A stretch of 64,000 nt of DNA from Vibrio ishigakensis (GTDB lineage Bacteria > Pseudomonadota > Gammaproteobacteria > Enterobacterales > Vibrionaceae). Location: NCBI RefSeq assembly GCF_024347675.1, contig NZ_AP024881.1, positions 2,232,001 to 2,296,000 on the forward strand. The letters run 5' to 3'. The notes beneath the pieces were generated by a model. It was not told the origin of the DNA and did no database searches. It saw only the letters and a list, made by a program, of their open reading frames with translations. A program made the position numbers and the translations under genes. Shown piece after piece: positions 45,166 to 55,173 of this stretch (position 1 is the stretch's first letter; each line of letters begins with the position of its first letter).

Positions 45166-46782
45166 TTAAGCGTTTTCAGCTTGCTCAACCATAGATAGCG
45201 CCAGTGCCTCTGCCACCTTGATACCATCGATACCCGCAGACAAGATACCACCCGCATAACCTGCACCTTCACCTGCTGGGAAGAAGCCTTTCAGGTTAAC
45301 ACTTTGGAAGTCTTTACCACGGCGAATGCTTACTGGAGATGAAGTACGAGTCTCAACACCGGTTAGCAGGCCATCTTCAGAGGCAAAGCCTTTGATCTTC
45401 TTATCAAACGCAGGGATAGCCTCACGGATTGCCTCGATAGCGAAATCCGGCAGGGCTTTAGAGATATCGGTTAGCTTGATACCTGGGGTAAATGATGGCT
45501 CAACATCGCCTAGTTCGCTTGGATCGCGACCTTTCAGGAAGTCACCAATCTTCTGCGCTGGAGCATCATAGTTCTCACCACCCAGCTTAAACGCACCTGA
45601 CTCTAGCTCACGCTGCAGTCTGATACCCGCTAGCGGGTCACCCGGGTAATCTAGCTCAGGAGAGATACCCACCACGATTGCACTGTTAGCATTACGCTCA
45701 GCACGAGAGTATTGGCTCATGCCGTTAGTCACTACGCGTCCCTCTTCTGAGGTTGCCGCAACCACGGTACCACCCGGGCACATACAGAAGCTGTATACGG
45801 TACGGCCATTCTTACAATGGTGAACCAGCTTATAATCAGCAGCGCCTAGGATAGGGTTGCCCGCGTTCTTACCAAAGCGCGCTTCGTCGATCATTGATTG
45901 CTTGTGTTCGATACGGAAACCTACAGAGAAAGGCTTAGCTTCCATATGGACGCCACGGTCGTGCAGCATTTCAAAGGTATCGCGTGCACTGTGTCCCACT
46001 GCAAGCACTACGTGACGGCTCTCGATCTTCTCACCATTAGATAAAGTAAGGCCTGTAATTTGACCATCTTGCATGTGGATGTCATCCACACGTGTGCTAA
46101 AGCGGATCTCACCACCCAGTTCGATGATCTTAGCGCGCATCTTCTCAATCATGGTAACCAGCTTAAAGGTACCGATATGAGGTTTGCTCACATATAGGAT
46201 CTCTTCAGGTGCACCGGCTGCTACAAACTCAGTGATCACCTTGCGGCCATAAAAGTTTGGATCTTTCACCTGGCTGTATAGCTTGCCATCAGAGAAGGTA
46301 CCCGCACCGCCTTCACCAAACTGCACGTTTGATTCTGGGTTCAGAGTACGCTTGCGCCAGAAACCAAAGGTATCTTTGGTGCGCTCACGCACCTCTTTAC
46401 CGCGCTCAACAATGATTGGTTTGAAGCCCATTTGAGCCAGAACCAAACCAGCGAAAAGACCACAAGGACCAAAACCGATCACCACTGGACGCTCTTTTAG
46501 GTTCTCTGGAGCCTTAGCCACGAACTTGTACTCCATATCTGGAGTCTGCTTCACATGTGGATCGTGAGAGAAGGTATCGAGAAGCTGGGCTTCGTTCTCT
46601 AGCTCGATATCTAGGGTGTAGATAAGCAGAATGTTGCTTTTCTTACGAGCATCATAGCCACGTCTAAACACAGTAAAAGAATGGATGTCTTCGGCATTAA
46701 TGCCGAGCTTTTTCACTATGGCGGCTTCAAGCGCCTCTTCCTTATGGTCTAAAGGAAGTTTTATTTCGTTTAAACGTATCAT
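45166..46782 (-). CDS. FAD-dependent oxidoreductase, uncharacterised
   Basis: A 538-residue flavoprotein-like enzyme. An N-terminal domain of about 90 residues (IRLNEIKLPLDHKEEALEA) precedes a Rossmann dinucleotide motif, VVIGFGPCGLFAGLVLA, near residue 100. VQFGEGGAGTFSDGKL and the C-terminal GEGAGYAGGILSAGIDG match the FAD-dependent dehydrogenase family COG2509. The reaction and electron acceptor are not known. A convergent terminator lies beyond the stop. Confidence 0.82.
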   Translation of the reverse strand: MIRLNEIKLPLDHKEEALEAAIVKKLGINAEDIHSFTVFRRGYDARKKSNILLIYTLDIELENEAQLLDTFSHDPHVKQTPDMEYKFVAKAPENLKERPVVIGFGPCGLFAGLVLAQMGFKPIIVERGKEVRERTKDTFGFWRKRTLNPESNVQFGEGGAGTFSDGKLYSQVKDPNFYGRKVITEFVAAGAPEEILYVSKPHIGTFKLVTMIEKMRAKIIELGGEIRFSTRVDDIHMQDGQITGLTLSNGEKIESRHVVLAVGHSARDTFEMLHDRGVHMEAKPFSVGFRIEHKQSMIDEARFGKNAGNPILGAADYKLVHHCKNGRTVYSFCMCPGGTVVAATSEEGRVVTNGMSQYSRAERNANSAIVVGISPELDYPGDPLAGIRLQRELESGAFKLGGENYDAPAQKIGDFLKGRDPSELGDVEPSFTPGIKLTDISKALPDFAIEAIREAIPAFDKKIKGFASEDGLLTGVETRTSSPVSIRRGKDFQSVNLKGFFPAGEGAGYAGGILSAGIDGIKVAEALALSMVEQAENA

Positions 46783-47037
46783 CTAGATTCTCGTATATAG
46801 GTGTCTTAGCAAAGGTTAAGGAGTAACCCGCTCACAATGGGGCGGATTCTACGCCAAGATGCGAAATCTGTCATATAAAACATGGACAAGAGAAAGTAAG
46901 GCATTGGGCGTAAACTAAGGCAAGGGTGCTAAACTCATTACTTAAACCCTTTTTGTGAAAGCGTTTTTTTAATTGAGTTTTCGAGCTCTATCCGTAATAT
47001 TCCCTTTCCAAAATCACACCACTGAGAGTTTATTACC

Positions 47038-47361
47038 ATGGCCTTTGTCGTAACCGATAACTGTATTCGATGTAAATACACTGACTGTGTAGCAGTTTGC
47101 CCAGCGGACGCCTTCTATGAAGGGCCAAACTTTATGGTGATAAGCCCTATCGATTGCATCGACTGTGGCCTATGTGTACCTGAGTGTGATGCCCAGGCTA
47201 TCTTCCAAGAAGAAGAACTGCCAGAAGGCCAAGAGGTGTATATCGAGCTGAATGCTGAGCTGGCAGAGGTGTGGCCAAACATCACTGAAGTAAAGCCTGC
47301 TCTGCCAGAAGCTGAAGAATGGAACGGTGTGGAGAATAAACTCCAGTATTTGGAAAAATAA
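47038..47361 (+). CDS. fdxA: Ferredoxin FdxA (7Fe-8S type)
   Basis: A 107-residue bacterial ferredoxin. The N-terminal half has two Cys clusters: [14 protein letters not shown] (residues 9-22) and [12 protein letters not shown] (residues 39-50). The irregular first spacing fits a 3Fe-4S plus 4Fe-4S protein. An acidic C-terminal extension completes the FdxA form. It abuts the stop of the convergent methyltransferase gene. No partner reductase adjoins it. Confidence 0.92.
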   Translation: MAFVVTDNCIRCKYTDCVAVCPADAFYEGPNFMVISPIDCIDCGLCVPECDAQAIFQEEELPEGQEVYIELNAELAEVWPNITEVKPALPEAEEWNGVENKLQYLEK

Positions 47362-48096
47362 TTAAGGGTTTTGACGCTTAATATTATCCAAGATGATCCC
47401 TGTGGCCATGGCCACATTTAAGGACTCTGCACCACCAAAGGCTGGGATGGTGATCTTGTCGGTCACAAACTTAGCTGCTTCCTCACGAACTCCATGAGAT
47501 TCACTGCCCATAAGTAAGATACCCTCAGCGGAAAAGGTCTTGCTGTGGGTGCTCTCTCCCTCTAAGAAAGCGCCGTATACAGGTAGGTTAGATTGCTCAA
47601 GATAACTTGGCAGATCTAACTGAGTCACTGTCACTCGCCCAAAGCTGCCCATGGTGGCGCTGATGGTCTTTGGATTGTAAGGATCGGCACAATCGGTGCT
47701 TGCCACAATATGCTTGATGCCATACCAATCCGCGACTCGGATAATGGTGCCCAAGTTACCTGGATCAGATACGCCATCTAGAGCGATCATCAAGCCCTCA
47801 GCCTTGGGTGTCTTACTCAACGGGATCTCAACTACAGCGATAGCCGCGTTGTTACTCACCAAGGTGCTCGCCTTAGTAAGCTCATCCAGCGACGCTTCAA
47901 TACAATCAAAGGCCTTAAGTTTGCCAGTGTTTTCTAACAGAAACTCCTCAGTAGCAAACACGTTCTTTACCACTAGACCACTTTCCACGAGCTCTAATAC
48001 ATTCTTCTCACCCTGAACAAGGAAAAGTCCATGGGCCTTACGCTGTTTCTTTTGACCCAAAGCACGAAGAAGTTTTAGTTGGTTTTTCGATATCAT
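47362..48096 (-). CDS. SpoU/TrmH-family RNA 2'-O-methyltransferase
   Basis: A 244-residue SPOUT methyltransferase. An N-terminal RNA-binding segment has RKAHGLFLVQGEKNV. The SPOUT motifs follow: motif 1 ALDGVSDPGNLGTIIRVADW near residue 107, motif 2 LLMGSESHGVREE near 195, and motif 3 IPAFGGAESLNVAMATGI near 215. The target nucleotide is unknown. The stop codons of this gene and fdxA abut. Confidence 0.88.
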   Translation of the reverse strand: MISKNQLKLLRALGQKKQRKAHGLFLVQGEKNVLELVESGLVVKNVFATEEFLLENTGKLKAFDCIEASLDELTKASTLVSNNAAIAVVEIPLSKTPKAEGLMIALDGVSDPGNLGTIIRVADWYGIKHIVASTDCADPYNPKTISATMGSFGRVTVTQLDLPSYLEQSNLPVYGAFLEGESTHSKTFSAEGILLMGSESHGVREEAAKFVTDKITIPAFGGAESLNVAMATGIILDNIKRQNP

Positions 48097-48112
48097 GAAT
48101 TTTTCCAGTGGA

Positions 48113-48889
48113 TTACTTAAGGTGATCCCAAGAGATGTTTGAGACTAGGCGACAATCATCGCATTTGAAATGAATGATGTCATGTAGTGGCTCTTCTAAC
48201 GCCCAATCTCCACCGCATTTAGGACACTTGCGAGCTTGTTCAGATGCCAGGTTTTCACCGCCGACACGATACAGATAATAATAGGTAGGGATCTTGGTGA
48301 TGTACTCCATACGACCGCGAAGATCCCAACCTCTTCTGAAGATATCACTCTCGATAGAGGTCAGCTCGCGCACCGTAGCGTGCTCAGCCTTGCAACCACC
48401 CGCCATCTGAATCTCATCACAGGCCTGCCATTCACTTTGCCATTTGATCACTGACTTGTGATCACCATTAAGTGTTGGCGGATTACGATACAGAGGAATA
48501 GGCATAAAGGTATCACCACTACGAAGTGGCGAGCAAGTATGTACATAGGTGGTATATAAAATCTGCCAACTCGGAACTTCATCCTCAGCGGTTTGCTCCG
48601 AATTGATGTCTTGACCAATCAGTTTCACCTTAGGAGACAACACGCCCGCCTCACTCAATCGCTCTAAGCAGAAGTTTACAAAGTCTGAATGATTTCGAGG
48701 GTGCAGGCTCTCTTGCTCTGGACAGACGCAACGCACCGTAAAGGTGGCTTCGTTCTTGGCAAGAGGAAACTCTCTGCCATACACCTGACCATTGAAACGC
48801 AGGGCGTCCATCAGACCATTTACCGCTTTCTCTACCTTAGTGATAGTAGTGTTTTCAAAGCACTCGAATGCCAGCTCGCAAACAAACAT
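48113..48889 (-). CDS. Zn-ribbon protein, DUF2310 family
   Basis: A 258-residue conserved protein. The C-terminal zinc ribbon is CPKCGGDW near residue 222 and CDDCRLVSN near 245. The rest (SWQILYTTYVHTCSPLRSGD, PIPLYRNPPT) is characteristic of the family, which is annotated as possibly nucleic-acid binding without proof. Its ATG is two bases after the syd stop, so it is cotranscribed with syd. Confidence 0.85.
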   Translation of the reverse strand: MFVCELAFECFENTTITKVEKAVNGLMDALRFNGQVYGREFPLAKNEATFTVRCVCPEQESLHPRNHSDFVNFCLERLSEAGVLSPKVKLIGQDINSEQTAEDEVPSWQILYTTYVHTCSPLRSGDTFMPIPLYRNPPTLNGDHKSVIKWQSEWQACDEIQMAGGCKAEHATVRELTSIESDIFRRGWDLRGRMEYITKIPTYYYLYRVGGENLASEQARKCPKCGGDWALEEPLHDIIHFKCDDCRLVSNISWDHLK

Positions 48890-48891
48890 GC

Positions 48892-49437
48892 TTAAACCTC
48901 AACATCAAGTTCAGCTAAGAACTGCTCTAGGCTCTCGCTCAGCACTTCACGCTTGTCGGTACCAAGATGCTCCAGTACTACCTCACCAGTGATGTTGCAC
49001 ACAGAGATAACATCAAGGTCAGAGTCGATAGCAGCAATAAATACGGTTGGTTTTAGCTTCAAGCGACGCTGGGTCACTAGATGACCAAGGATATTCTCTT
49101 GCAGGCGAATGAAATCGTCGTCACTCCAAACCTGAAGCAGGGTAAGAGGCTTGCCCTTCCAGCTCATAGAGAGGTCGGCACTGTATTGAGCGCCATAGAA
49201 CTCTTTAATATCTGAGTGCAGTCTCAGCTCAATACCACGCTCAACATCTGAAAAATCGGCTAACTCCTCACGGGTTATCGCCTTCCAAAACACCTCTCCA
49301 TCTTTAGATTCAGTGATACAAGGCGAAGGAACACCCACCAGCTCAGCACTGCTAGGCAGGGTCCCGTACTCTTTTTCAAAGGTCGCTTGGTATTGTGAAC
49401 TGATGCGTGTTAAAGCTGAAACAATAGCTGTAGTCAT
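48892..49437 (-). CDS. syd: SecY-interacting protein Syd
   Basis: Syd is a soluble, cytosolic protein that binds the cytoplasmic face of SecY and can monitor translocon assembly. The 181-residue length equals the family's. Key segments are TFEKEYGTLPSSAELVGVPSPC, cited as GTLPSSAELVGVPSPC, FYGAQYSADLSMSWKGK, LLQVWSDDDFIRLQENILGH, and a short C-terminal helix. It is divergent from queF, the order seen in E. coli, and followed by a DUF2310 gene. Confidence 0.93.
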   Translation of the reverse strand: MTTAIVSALTRISSQYQATFEKEYGTLPSSAELVGVPSPCITESKDGEVFWKAITREELADFSDVERGIELRLHSDIKEFYGAQYSADLSMSWKGKPLTLLQVWSDDDFIRLQENILGHLVTQRRLKLKPTVFIAAIDSDLDVISVCNITGEVVLEHLGTDKREVLSESLEQFLAELDVEV

Positions 49438-49549
49438 AAAGATTCCCGAACATATCGCAGTAAAAGACGATAGAAATTGGCTGAAACTTGAAGTTACTTA
49501 TGAATTTTAAGTAAAATTCTCGACATTCTACTGCAAAATGCACTTTAAG

Positions 49550-50392
49550 ATGAGCAAATATTCAGACGCTAAAGAACTGGCCGGTCTAACCCTAGGTCAA
49601 AAAACCGAGTACGCATCCCAGTACGACCCTTCACTGCTGCAGCCTGTACCGCGAAGCCTAAACCGAGATGACCTAGAGCTTGGAGATGAACTGCCATTCG
49701 TTGGCGAAGATATCTGGACCCTGTATGAGTTGTCGTGGCTCAACAGCAATGGCTTGCCACAAGTGGCGGTCGGTACAGTTTCCATTCCGGCAGACAGTCC
49801 AAACCTTGTAGAGTCTAAATCTTTCAAGCTCTATCTAAACAGCTACAATCAGACTCGTTTTGCTAACTGGACAGAAGTACAAGCTCAGCTGGCTAAAGAC
49901 CTTTCTGCGTGTGCAGGTGGAAATGTCAGCGTTGAGGTGCAAAAGGTACAAGAGTTTAACCAGCAACCTATCGTTGATATGCAGGGCGAATGCATCGATG
50001 AACAAGACATAGTTATCAGCGACTATGAGTTCAAGGCCGACTACTTAGAGGGCGCTACCTCAGAAGAGGAGGTGTCTGAGACACTGCACAGCCACCTGCT
50101 TAAATCTAACTGCCTGATCACCAATCAGCCTGATTGGGGCAGTGTTGAGATCAACTACACAGGTAAAAAGATCGACCGTGAGGCACTGCTTCGCTATCTG
50201 GTCTCTTTCCGTGAGCACAACGAATTTCACGAACAGTGTGTTGAGCGAATCTTTACCGACATCACACGCTACTGCAAACCAAGTTCCTTGTCTGTATACG
50301 CGCGCTATACTCGTCGTGGTGGCCTAGATATCAACCCAATTCGCAGTTCTTCTCCGATCAATGTAAACAAACAGAGGCTAGCTCGACAGTAA
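49550..50392 (+). CDS. queF: NADPH-dependent 7-cyano-7-deazaguanine reductase
   Basis: QueF reduces preQ0 to preQ1 in queuosine synthesis for tRNA wobble positions. The ATG at 49550 (280 residues) matches the E. coli start MSxYxxxxxLAGLTLG; an ATG 12 bases upstream is also in frame. [20 protein letters not shown] and [18 protein letters not shown] are in the N-terminal half, and [19 protein letters not shown] holds the catalytic Cys. It is the long two-domain T-fold type. A preQ1 riboswitch was looked for upstream and not seen. The next gene overlaps by one base. Confidence 0.95.
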   Translation: MSKYSDAKELAGLTLGQKTEYASQYDPSLLQPVPRSLNRDDLELGDELPFVGEDIWTLYELSWLNSNGLPQVAVGTVSIPADSPNLVESKSFKLYLNSYNQTRFANWTEVQAQLAKDLSACAGGNVSVEVQKVQEFNQQPIVDMQGECIDEQDIVISDYEFKADYLEGATSEEEVSETLHSHLLKSNCLITNQPDWGSVEINYTGKKIDREALLRYLVSFREHNEFHEQCVERIFTDITRYCKPSSLSVYARYTRRGGLDINPIRSSSPINVNKQRLARQ

Positions 50393-52665
50393 TGCACTCG
50401 ATTGTCCAACGGCTCCTTCTTCTCATCCTTTTGCTAGCCACGCCTGCGGTGGCTAGCGAATCTAATCTCGCTAAAGAGCTGGTGGACGCGCGAAAGCTAG
50501 CGCACGTTGCGCCGCTGCAAGCGAAAAAGATAGCCCGATCCTATCTCTCTACCCTGACGCCGCAAAAGGAGGAGCGAGACTTCTCCACCAATGTGGCGAA
50601 GGGTAAGCTTACTCCTATTGTTAGAGCGGCTAATCAGGTACATGCCTATCAAACCTTAGCCATTGCCGACTTTGTACTGGGGAACTACCGTTCTTCTCTC
50701 TCAAGCATAGACCGCAGCATCGTTATCTCTCTCAACAACCGACTTCAGGCTAGAGAAGCGGAATCCCGTATCATGAAGATACGCTTGATGTGGCTGATGA
50801 CCCAAGATGTCCGAAAGGTGGAAGGGCCTATCAATGACATCACTAAGGCTCTGAAGACCTATAACATCGAAGAGCTACAGAAAGAGCGACTCAAATTCCG
50901 CCTGAACATGATTCAGGCACACATCCATTCTGACTTAGGACAGAGTGAAGCTGCGGAAAAAGCCTTCGCCGCCGCCCAAGAAAATGTCGACAAACTCAAA
51001 ACGCCTAACGAAAGCATAGAGCTCAGCCTGCAAATGGGTGAGCACCATCTTAAGAGTGAGCGCCTTAACCTTGCACTGCGTGAGCTTATCGAGAGCTATT
51101 GGTTCGCTATCGAGCAAGACAACGCCGAGTATATCGCCCGAGCTAATCACCTGTTAGCCGACCTGTATATCGCAAGACAGATGTATGACAAGGCGCAAGA
51201 GCACCTGTCTCAGGCCGCCAGCTTCTACGGGCAATATGAGCAATCTCCGGTCTTCTCTAAGGTTTTGCGCAAGCTTGCCGATGTGTACTTCACTCAAGGT
51301 CGCTATAACCTAGCACTAGTACATTACTTCAATGTGCTAGACCAAGAACTGGCTGAGAAAGACCTTGAAGAGATCATCGACCTACGCCTAAAGCTCTCTG
51401 AGACCTATCTCAACCTGTTCAATTACACCCTAGCCGAGCGCTATCTAAACCGCGCCACTGAGCTTCTGGACTATTCAGATATCGAATCGCAAAAAGTGCG
51501 CGCGACCTTGATGCGTGCAAGATTGGACTATCTGCAAAAGGATACCAAGGGAGCAGAAAAGCTAGGGATTGAGGCTCTGGCACAGGCGAAAAAGATTGAA
51601 GATACCGATATTCAGCTGCAGACCTTAGATCTTCTGCATCGAGTCACCAAAGCGCTCAAGAAGAATCAGGCCTCTTTGGGTTACCTTGAAGAATATAACC
51701 AGATCACCGGCGAAAACCTTAAGAAGAAGAATGAGCTTATTAGTCGTGCCTTCTTGAATCAGGTCGCCTCGGTGGAGCAGTCCCTTCACTATCAAGATCA
51801 GGTAAATGAACTTACCGACCTTAGTGCCGAGTTTGAGACCTATAAAAATCTTTCCTTTGGTCTAAGTATCAGCACAGCAATTTTACTTCTGATGCTTCTC
51901 ATCTACATGAAGCGAGTACGCAATCGAACCTTGGCCATCAATGAGCTAAACCAAGAGCTCTATACCCACCCAAGATCAGGCCTGCGTAATATGCGATTGC
52001 TTATCCGTAACCTGCCGGATTCATTAGAAAAAACTGGGCGTAACTACGAGCAGTGGCGCTTTGGTCAGCTTATCGATGAGCCACTTAACGACAGGCTTAA
52101 GTTTGCGCTGGTTGATGTACCTATGATCGAAGAGATCTATCTAAAATATGGCTATAAAGAAGGTCGTATTGCAGAGCGCACCTTTGGTCGCAATATACAA
52201 TCCAAGCTGCCTGAGGGTGCTCGCGTATATCACCTTACCGACAGTCGCTTCCTCTACATCGAACCGAACCCAGATAAACGCCTGCAACCCGAAGTGTTGT
52301 TTGAGCGCTTCCAAGAGTGGGTGGATGAGTTTAAACATGACTATGACGTAGATGGCAGATTCGTTGCTAGCTTCGCCGATTACCCATTCCTGCCTCGTGC
52401 CTATACCGCCATCAACGATGAAGACCTTATCGATTTGCTGTTGCTGTCGGTAGAGATTGCCCATCAGGTGGCAAGCCAAGAAGAGTCCAGCCAATGGGTG
52501 GCATTTACCGCGATTCCTATGGCGCCAGCGGCCAGTTTCGCCTCGGATGATATCCGTCGCTCTACCCTACTCGCCATCAAGAAAGGACTCATCAAGGTGC
52601 ATAGTAGCGCCTCCGAAGAGCACCTAACCTCTACCCTAGATGCGCTACCAAGCGAAGAGGATTAG
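50392..52665 (+). CDS. Membrane TPR protein with degenerate GGDEF domain
   Basis: A 757-residue protein with a signal peptide (ends ATPAVAS, near residue 23). A periplasmic run of TPR-like helices spans about residues 60-450 (SKVLRKLADVYFTQGRYNLALVHYF is typical). One transmembrane helix is near 495-515 (FGLSISTAILLLMLLIYM), followed by a cytoplasmic domain. That domain follows GGDEF order, with HPRSGLRNMRLL for the DPLTGLxNR start and VYHLTDSRFLYIEP where YRLGGDEFLVLLP is expected. The signature is lost (TDSRF), so cyclase activity is unlikely; ligand binding or signalling is possible. TAATG overlap with queF indicates an operon. Confidence 0.8.
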   Translation: MHSIVQRLLLLILLLATPAVASESNLAKELVDARKLAHVAPLQAKKIARSYLSTLTPQKEERDFSTNVAKGKLTPIVRAANQVHAYQTLAIADFVLGNYRSSLSSIDRSIVISLNNRLQAREAESRIMKIRLMWLMTQDVRKVEGPINDITKALKTYNIEELQKERLKFRLNMIQAHIHSDLGQSEAAEKAFAAAQENVDKLKTPNESIELSLQMGEHHLKSERLNLALRELIESYWFAIEQDNAEYIARANHLLADLYIARQMYDKAQEHLSQAASFYGQYEQSPVFSKVLRKLADVYFTQGRYNLALVHYFNVLDQELAEKDLEEIIDLRLKLSETYLNLFNYTLAERYLNRATELLDYSDIESQKVRATLMRARLDYLQKDTKGAEKLGIEALAQAKKIEDTDIQLQTLDLLHRVTKALKKNQASLGYLEEYNQITGENLKKKNELISRAFLNQVASVEQSLHYQDQVNELTDLSAEFETYKNLSFGLSISTAILLLMLLIYMKRVRNRTLAINELNQELYTHPRSGLRNMRLLIRNLPDSLEKTGRNYEQWRFGQLIDEPLNDRLKFALVDVPMIEEIYLKYGYKEGRIAERTFGRNIQSKLPEGARVYHLTDSRFLYIEPNPDKRLQPEVLFERFQEWVDEFKHDYDVDGRFVASFADYPFLPRAYTAINDEDLIDLLLLSVEIAHQVASQEESSQWVAFTAIPMAPAASFASDDIRRSTLLAIKKGLIKVHSSASEEHLTSTLDALPSEED

Positions 52666-52779
52666 ACTTAAGTAATTGATATATGGCTCTTTGCTTTTAG
52701 CTTGTCACCCTCTATTGTTAAGTGTGAGCTGAGCGAAAATCTCTTTCGTATCAGCTCTATCATAACCCGTGACAACAAA

Positions 52780-52812
52780 TTGAGACGCATCAGCCGATGG
52801 GCCCCGTCTCAA
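52780..52812 (+). promoter_or_regulatory. Stem-loop in the ppnN leader
   Basis: TTGAGACG (52780-52787) and CGTCTCAA (52805-52812) are perfect inverted copies, with a small CATC/GATG stem inside. The hairpin lies 5 bases upstream of AAAGGAG, the ppnN ribosome site. It could affect mRNA stability or initiation. No T-run follows, so it is not a terminator. Confidence 0.5.
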
Positions 52813-52829
52813 ACAACAAAGGAGCCGTT

Positions 52830-54188
52830 ATGATTACTACGATTAATCCTGCAGGAAGCATGGACCTCCTATCTCAGCTTGAGGTAGAGCGCTTAAAAAA
52901 AACTGCATCTAGTGACATCTATAATCTATATCGCAACTGTACCCTAGCGGTGCTCAACTCTGGTAGCCACACTGACGACAGTAAGGCACTGCTAGAGCAA
53001 TACCAATCTTTTGACGTCAATGTACTGAGGCGCGAGCGAGGCATAAAGCTCGAGCTTCTCAACGCCCCTGAACACGCCTTTGTAGATGGCACTATCATCA
53101 AGGGAATCCAAGAACACCTGTTTGCTGTTCTGCGAGACATAGTGTTTGTACACATGTTCCTCGCCCAAAGCGACAGGCTCAACCTAACCAACTCCACTCA
53201 TATCACTAACTTGGTCTTTGGCATTCTAAGAAACGCTAAGGTGCTTGTTCCCGGGGTCGACCCTAATCTAGTGGTGTGCTGGGGCGGCCACTCCATCAAC
53301 CCAATCGAGTATCAATACACTCGCGAGGTAGGCCATGAACTGGGTCTGCGTGAACTAAACGTATGTACCGGTTGTGGCCCAGGTGCTATGGAAGGTCCAA
53401 TGAAGGGGGCAGCTATCGGCCATGCAAAACAGCGCCACTCACACTGCCGTTATATTGGTCTGACTGAGCCTTCAATTATCGCCGCTGAGCCGCCAAACCC
53501 TATTGTAAACGAGCTCATCATAATGCCGGATATCGAGAAGCGTCTTGAGGCGTTTGTGCGTATCGCCCACGGTATCGTTATCTTCCCTGGCGGTCCCGGA
53601 ACTGCAGAAGAGCTTCTGTATCTGCTGGGGATCATGATGCATCCTAAGAATCAGGATCAACCGTTGCCGATAGTGCTCACTGGCCCGAAAGAGAGTGAAG
53701 ACTACTTCGTCTCCATCGATAACTTTATTCGCGCTACCCTAGGTGAAGAAGCCACCAAGTATTATCAGATAGTGATTGCCGATCCTGCGAGTGCAGCCAA
53801 GGCAATTAAGGAGGCGATGCCAGATGTACGTGAGCATCGCAAAAAGAATGAAGATGCCTACAGCTACAACTGGTCGTTGCATATAGAGCCTGAGTTCCAA
53901 CTGCCGTTCGAGCCATCTCATGAAAACATGCGTAATCTAGACCTGCACCTAGACCAGAAACCTGAGATCTTAGCCGCCAACCTGCGCCGCGCCTTCTCAG
54001 GCATTGTCGCTGGTAATGTAAAAGCAGAAGGGATTCTAGAGATAGAAAAACACGGCCCTTATGTGATAAACGGTGATGAGGAACTGATGATCAAGATGGA
54101 CAAACTGCTGAGTGACTTTGTGAAACAGCAGCGTATGAAACTGCCGGGCTCTGAGTATATTCCGTGCTACAGAGTTGAGACCTCGTAG
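52830..54188 (+). CDS. ppnN: Nucleotide 5'-monophosphate nucleosidase PpnN
   Basis: PpnN cleaves purine and pyrimidine NMPs to base and ribose 5-phosphate and is known to be controlled by (p)ppGpp. The ATG at 52830, with AAAGGAG 5 bases upstream, gives 452 residues (E. coli 454). LOG-family motifs are present: [21 protein letters not shown] near residue 195 (quoted in part as [17 protein letters not shown]), and [16 protein letters not shown] near 270. Flanking N- and C-terminal regulatory regions align with E. coli. It precedes xni, with a UUCG terminator between. Confidence 0.95.
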   Translation: MITTINPAGSMDLLSQLEVERLKKTASSDIYNLYRNCTLAVLNSGSHTDDSKALLEQYQSFDVNVLRRERGIKLELLNAPEHAFVDGTIIKGIQEHLFAVLRDIVFVHMFLAQSDRLNLTNSTHITNLVFGILRNAKVLVPGVDPNLVVCWGGHSINPIEYQYTREVGHELGLRELNVCTGCGPGAMEGPMKGAAIGHAKQRHSHCRYIGLTEPSIIAAEPPNPIVNELIIMPDIEKRLEAFVRIAHGIVIFPGGPGTAEELLYLLGIMMHPKNQDQPLPIVLTGPKESEDYFVSIDNFIRATLGEEATKYYQIVIADPASAAKAIKEAMPDVREHRKKNEDAYSYNWSLHIEPEFQLPFEPSHENMRNLDLHLDQKPEILAANLRRAFSGIVAGNVKAEGILEIEKHGPYVINGDEELMIKMDKLLSDFVKQQRMKLPGSEYIPCYRVETS

Positions 54189-54219
54189 CCTAGCAACCAA
54201 AACATAAAGCAGTATACTA

Positions 54220-54240
54220 TGGGGCTTCGGCCCCATTTTT
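54220..54240 (+). terminator. UUCG-loop intrinsic terminator after ppnN
   Basis: TGGGGC, the ultra-stable TTCG tetraloop, and GCCCCA, then five T. The xni ATG is only 12 bases downstream, so xni transcription requires partial read-through. Confidence 0.9.
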
Positions 54241-54251
54241 ATTCGAGTTTT

Positions 54252-55022
54252 ATGTCTATACACCTGGTTATCATCGACGCACTCAATCTGATCCGTCGCA
54301 TCCACTCCGCCCAACCTGATCCGGAAGATATCCAGAGAACCATAGAAACCTCCACCCGTACCCTGAATCGTATCTTAAATGAGACCGAGCCCTCGCACGT
54401 GATTGCGGTGTTCGATCATATGCAAAAGACCCGTGGCTGGCGCGAAGAGCGATTCCCACAGTACAAGCAAGACCGTAAGCCTATGCCTGAACCTCTAGCG
54501 AAAGGACTCGACAGCATACAGCAAGCATGGTGGGAGCTTGGGATCGACTCCTTGCTCTCTGAAGGTGATGAAGCGGACGACCTAGTGGCCACCCTTGCGG
54601 TAAAGGTTGCAAATCAAAACCACCAAGTAACCATCATCTCAACCGATAAGGGCTATTGTCAGCTTCTGTCCCCAACCCTAAGAATCCGCGATTACTTCCA
54701 ACACCGCTGGTTGGATGCTGCCTTTATTGAAAAGGAGTTTGGGGTAAAGGTCTCACAGCTCGCCGACTATTGGGGTTTAACCGGTATTAGTGGCACTGGT
54801 CTTGCTGGGGTACCGGGAGTTGGACCAAAAGCCGCCAAGGATATCTTGGCTGAGCACAAAGACCTGGAGCAGGCATTTGCCAGTGAGACCCTTGCAGAGA
54901 AGTATCGTAAGAAGCTTGCCGGACATGAAGAGCAAGCGCTGATGTGCCGAGACTTGGCTGGACTAAAAACAGACTTGGCGCTTGGGTTTAATCTGCAGGA
55001 TATTCGTTGGCAGAAGCCTTAG
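54252..55022 (+). CDS. xni: Flap endonuclease Xni (exonuclease IX)
   Basis: Xni is a 5' flap endonuclease homologous to the 5' nuclease domain of DNA polymerase I. The ATG at 54252 gives 256 residues starting MSIHLVIIDALNLIRRIH. The acidic metal sites are IDALNL, EGDEADDLVATLA and ISTDKGYCQL. The helix-hairpin-helix is LAGVPGVGPKAAKDIL near residue 185. As known for E. coli Xni, it seems to lack one of the two metal clusters typical of FEN enzymes. It lies close behind the ppnN terminator. Confidence 0.93.
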   Translation: MSIHLVIIDALNLIRRIHSAQPDPEDIQRTIETSTRTLNRILNETEPSHVIAVFDHMQKTRGWREERFPQYKQDRKPMPEPLAKGLDSIQQAWWELGIDSLLSEGDEADDLVATLAVKVANQNHQVTIISTDKGYCQLLSPTLRIRDYFQHRWLDAAFIEKEFGVKVSQLADYWGLTGISGTGLAGVPGVGPKAAKDILAEHKDLEQAFASETLAEKYRKKLAGHEEQALMCRDLAGLKTDLALGFNLQDIRWQKP

Positions 55023-55055
55023 GGTGGCGAGCCCAATAAGTACTTAAATAAAATC

Positions 55056-55133
55056 GTCATTCCCGTGTGCTTTTCAGCGGGAATCTTCTGACCGCAGAAA
55101 CAAAGATCCCGGCTAAGAGACTGCCGGGATGAC
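55056..55133. repeat. Palindromic intergenic repeat between xni and rlmM
   Basis: The element starts GTCATTCCCG (55057-55065) and ends CCGGGATGAC (55124-55133), which are inverted copies with one base missing. Inside are two hairpins: ATTCCCG/CGGGAAT (55059-55084) and the perfect 8-bp ATCCCGGC/GCCGGGAT (55106-55130). It resembles widespread 'GTCATTCCCG...CGGGATGAC' repeats I recall from Vibrio genomes. No coding content. Confidence 0.65.
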
Positions 55134-55173
55134 TCAGTTCGACAAGTGACTCTGAGCTTAAACTACTCATGTC

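Noticed and set aside
49438..49549. preQ1 riboswitch upstream of queF
   Set aside because: No preQ1-type hairpin with A-rich tail was found in the gap.
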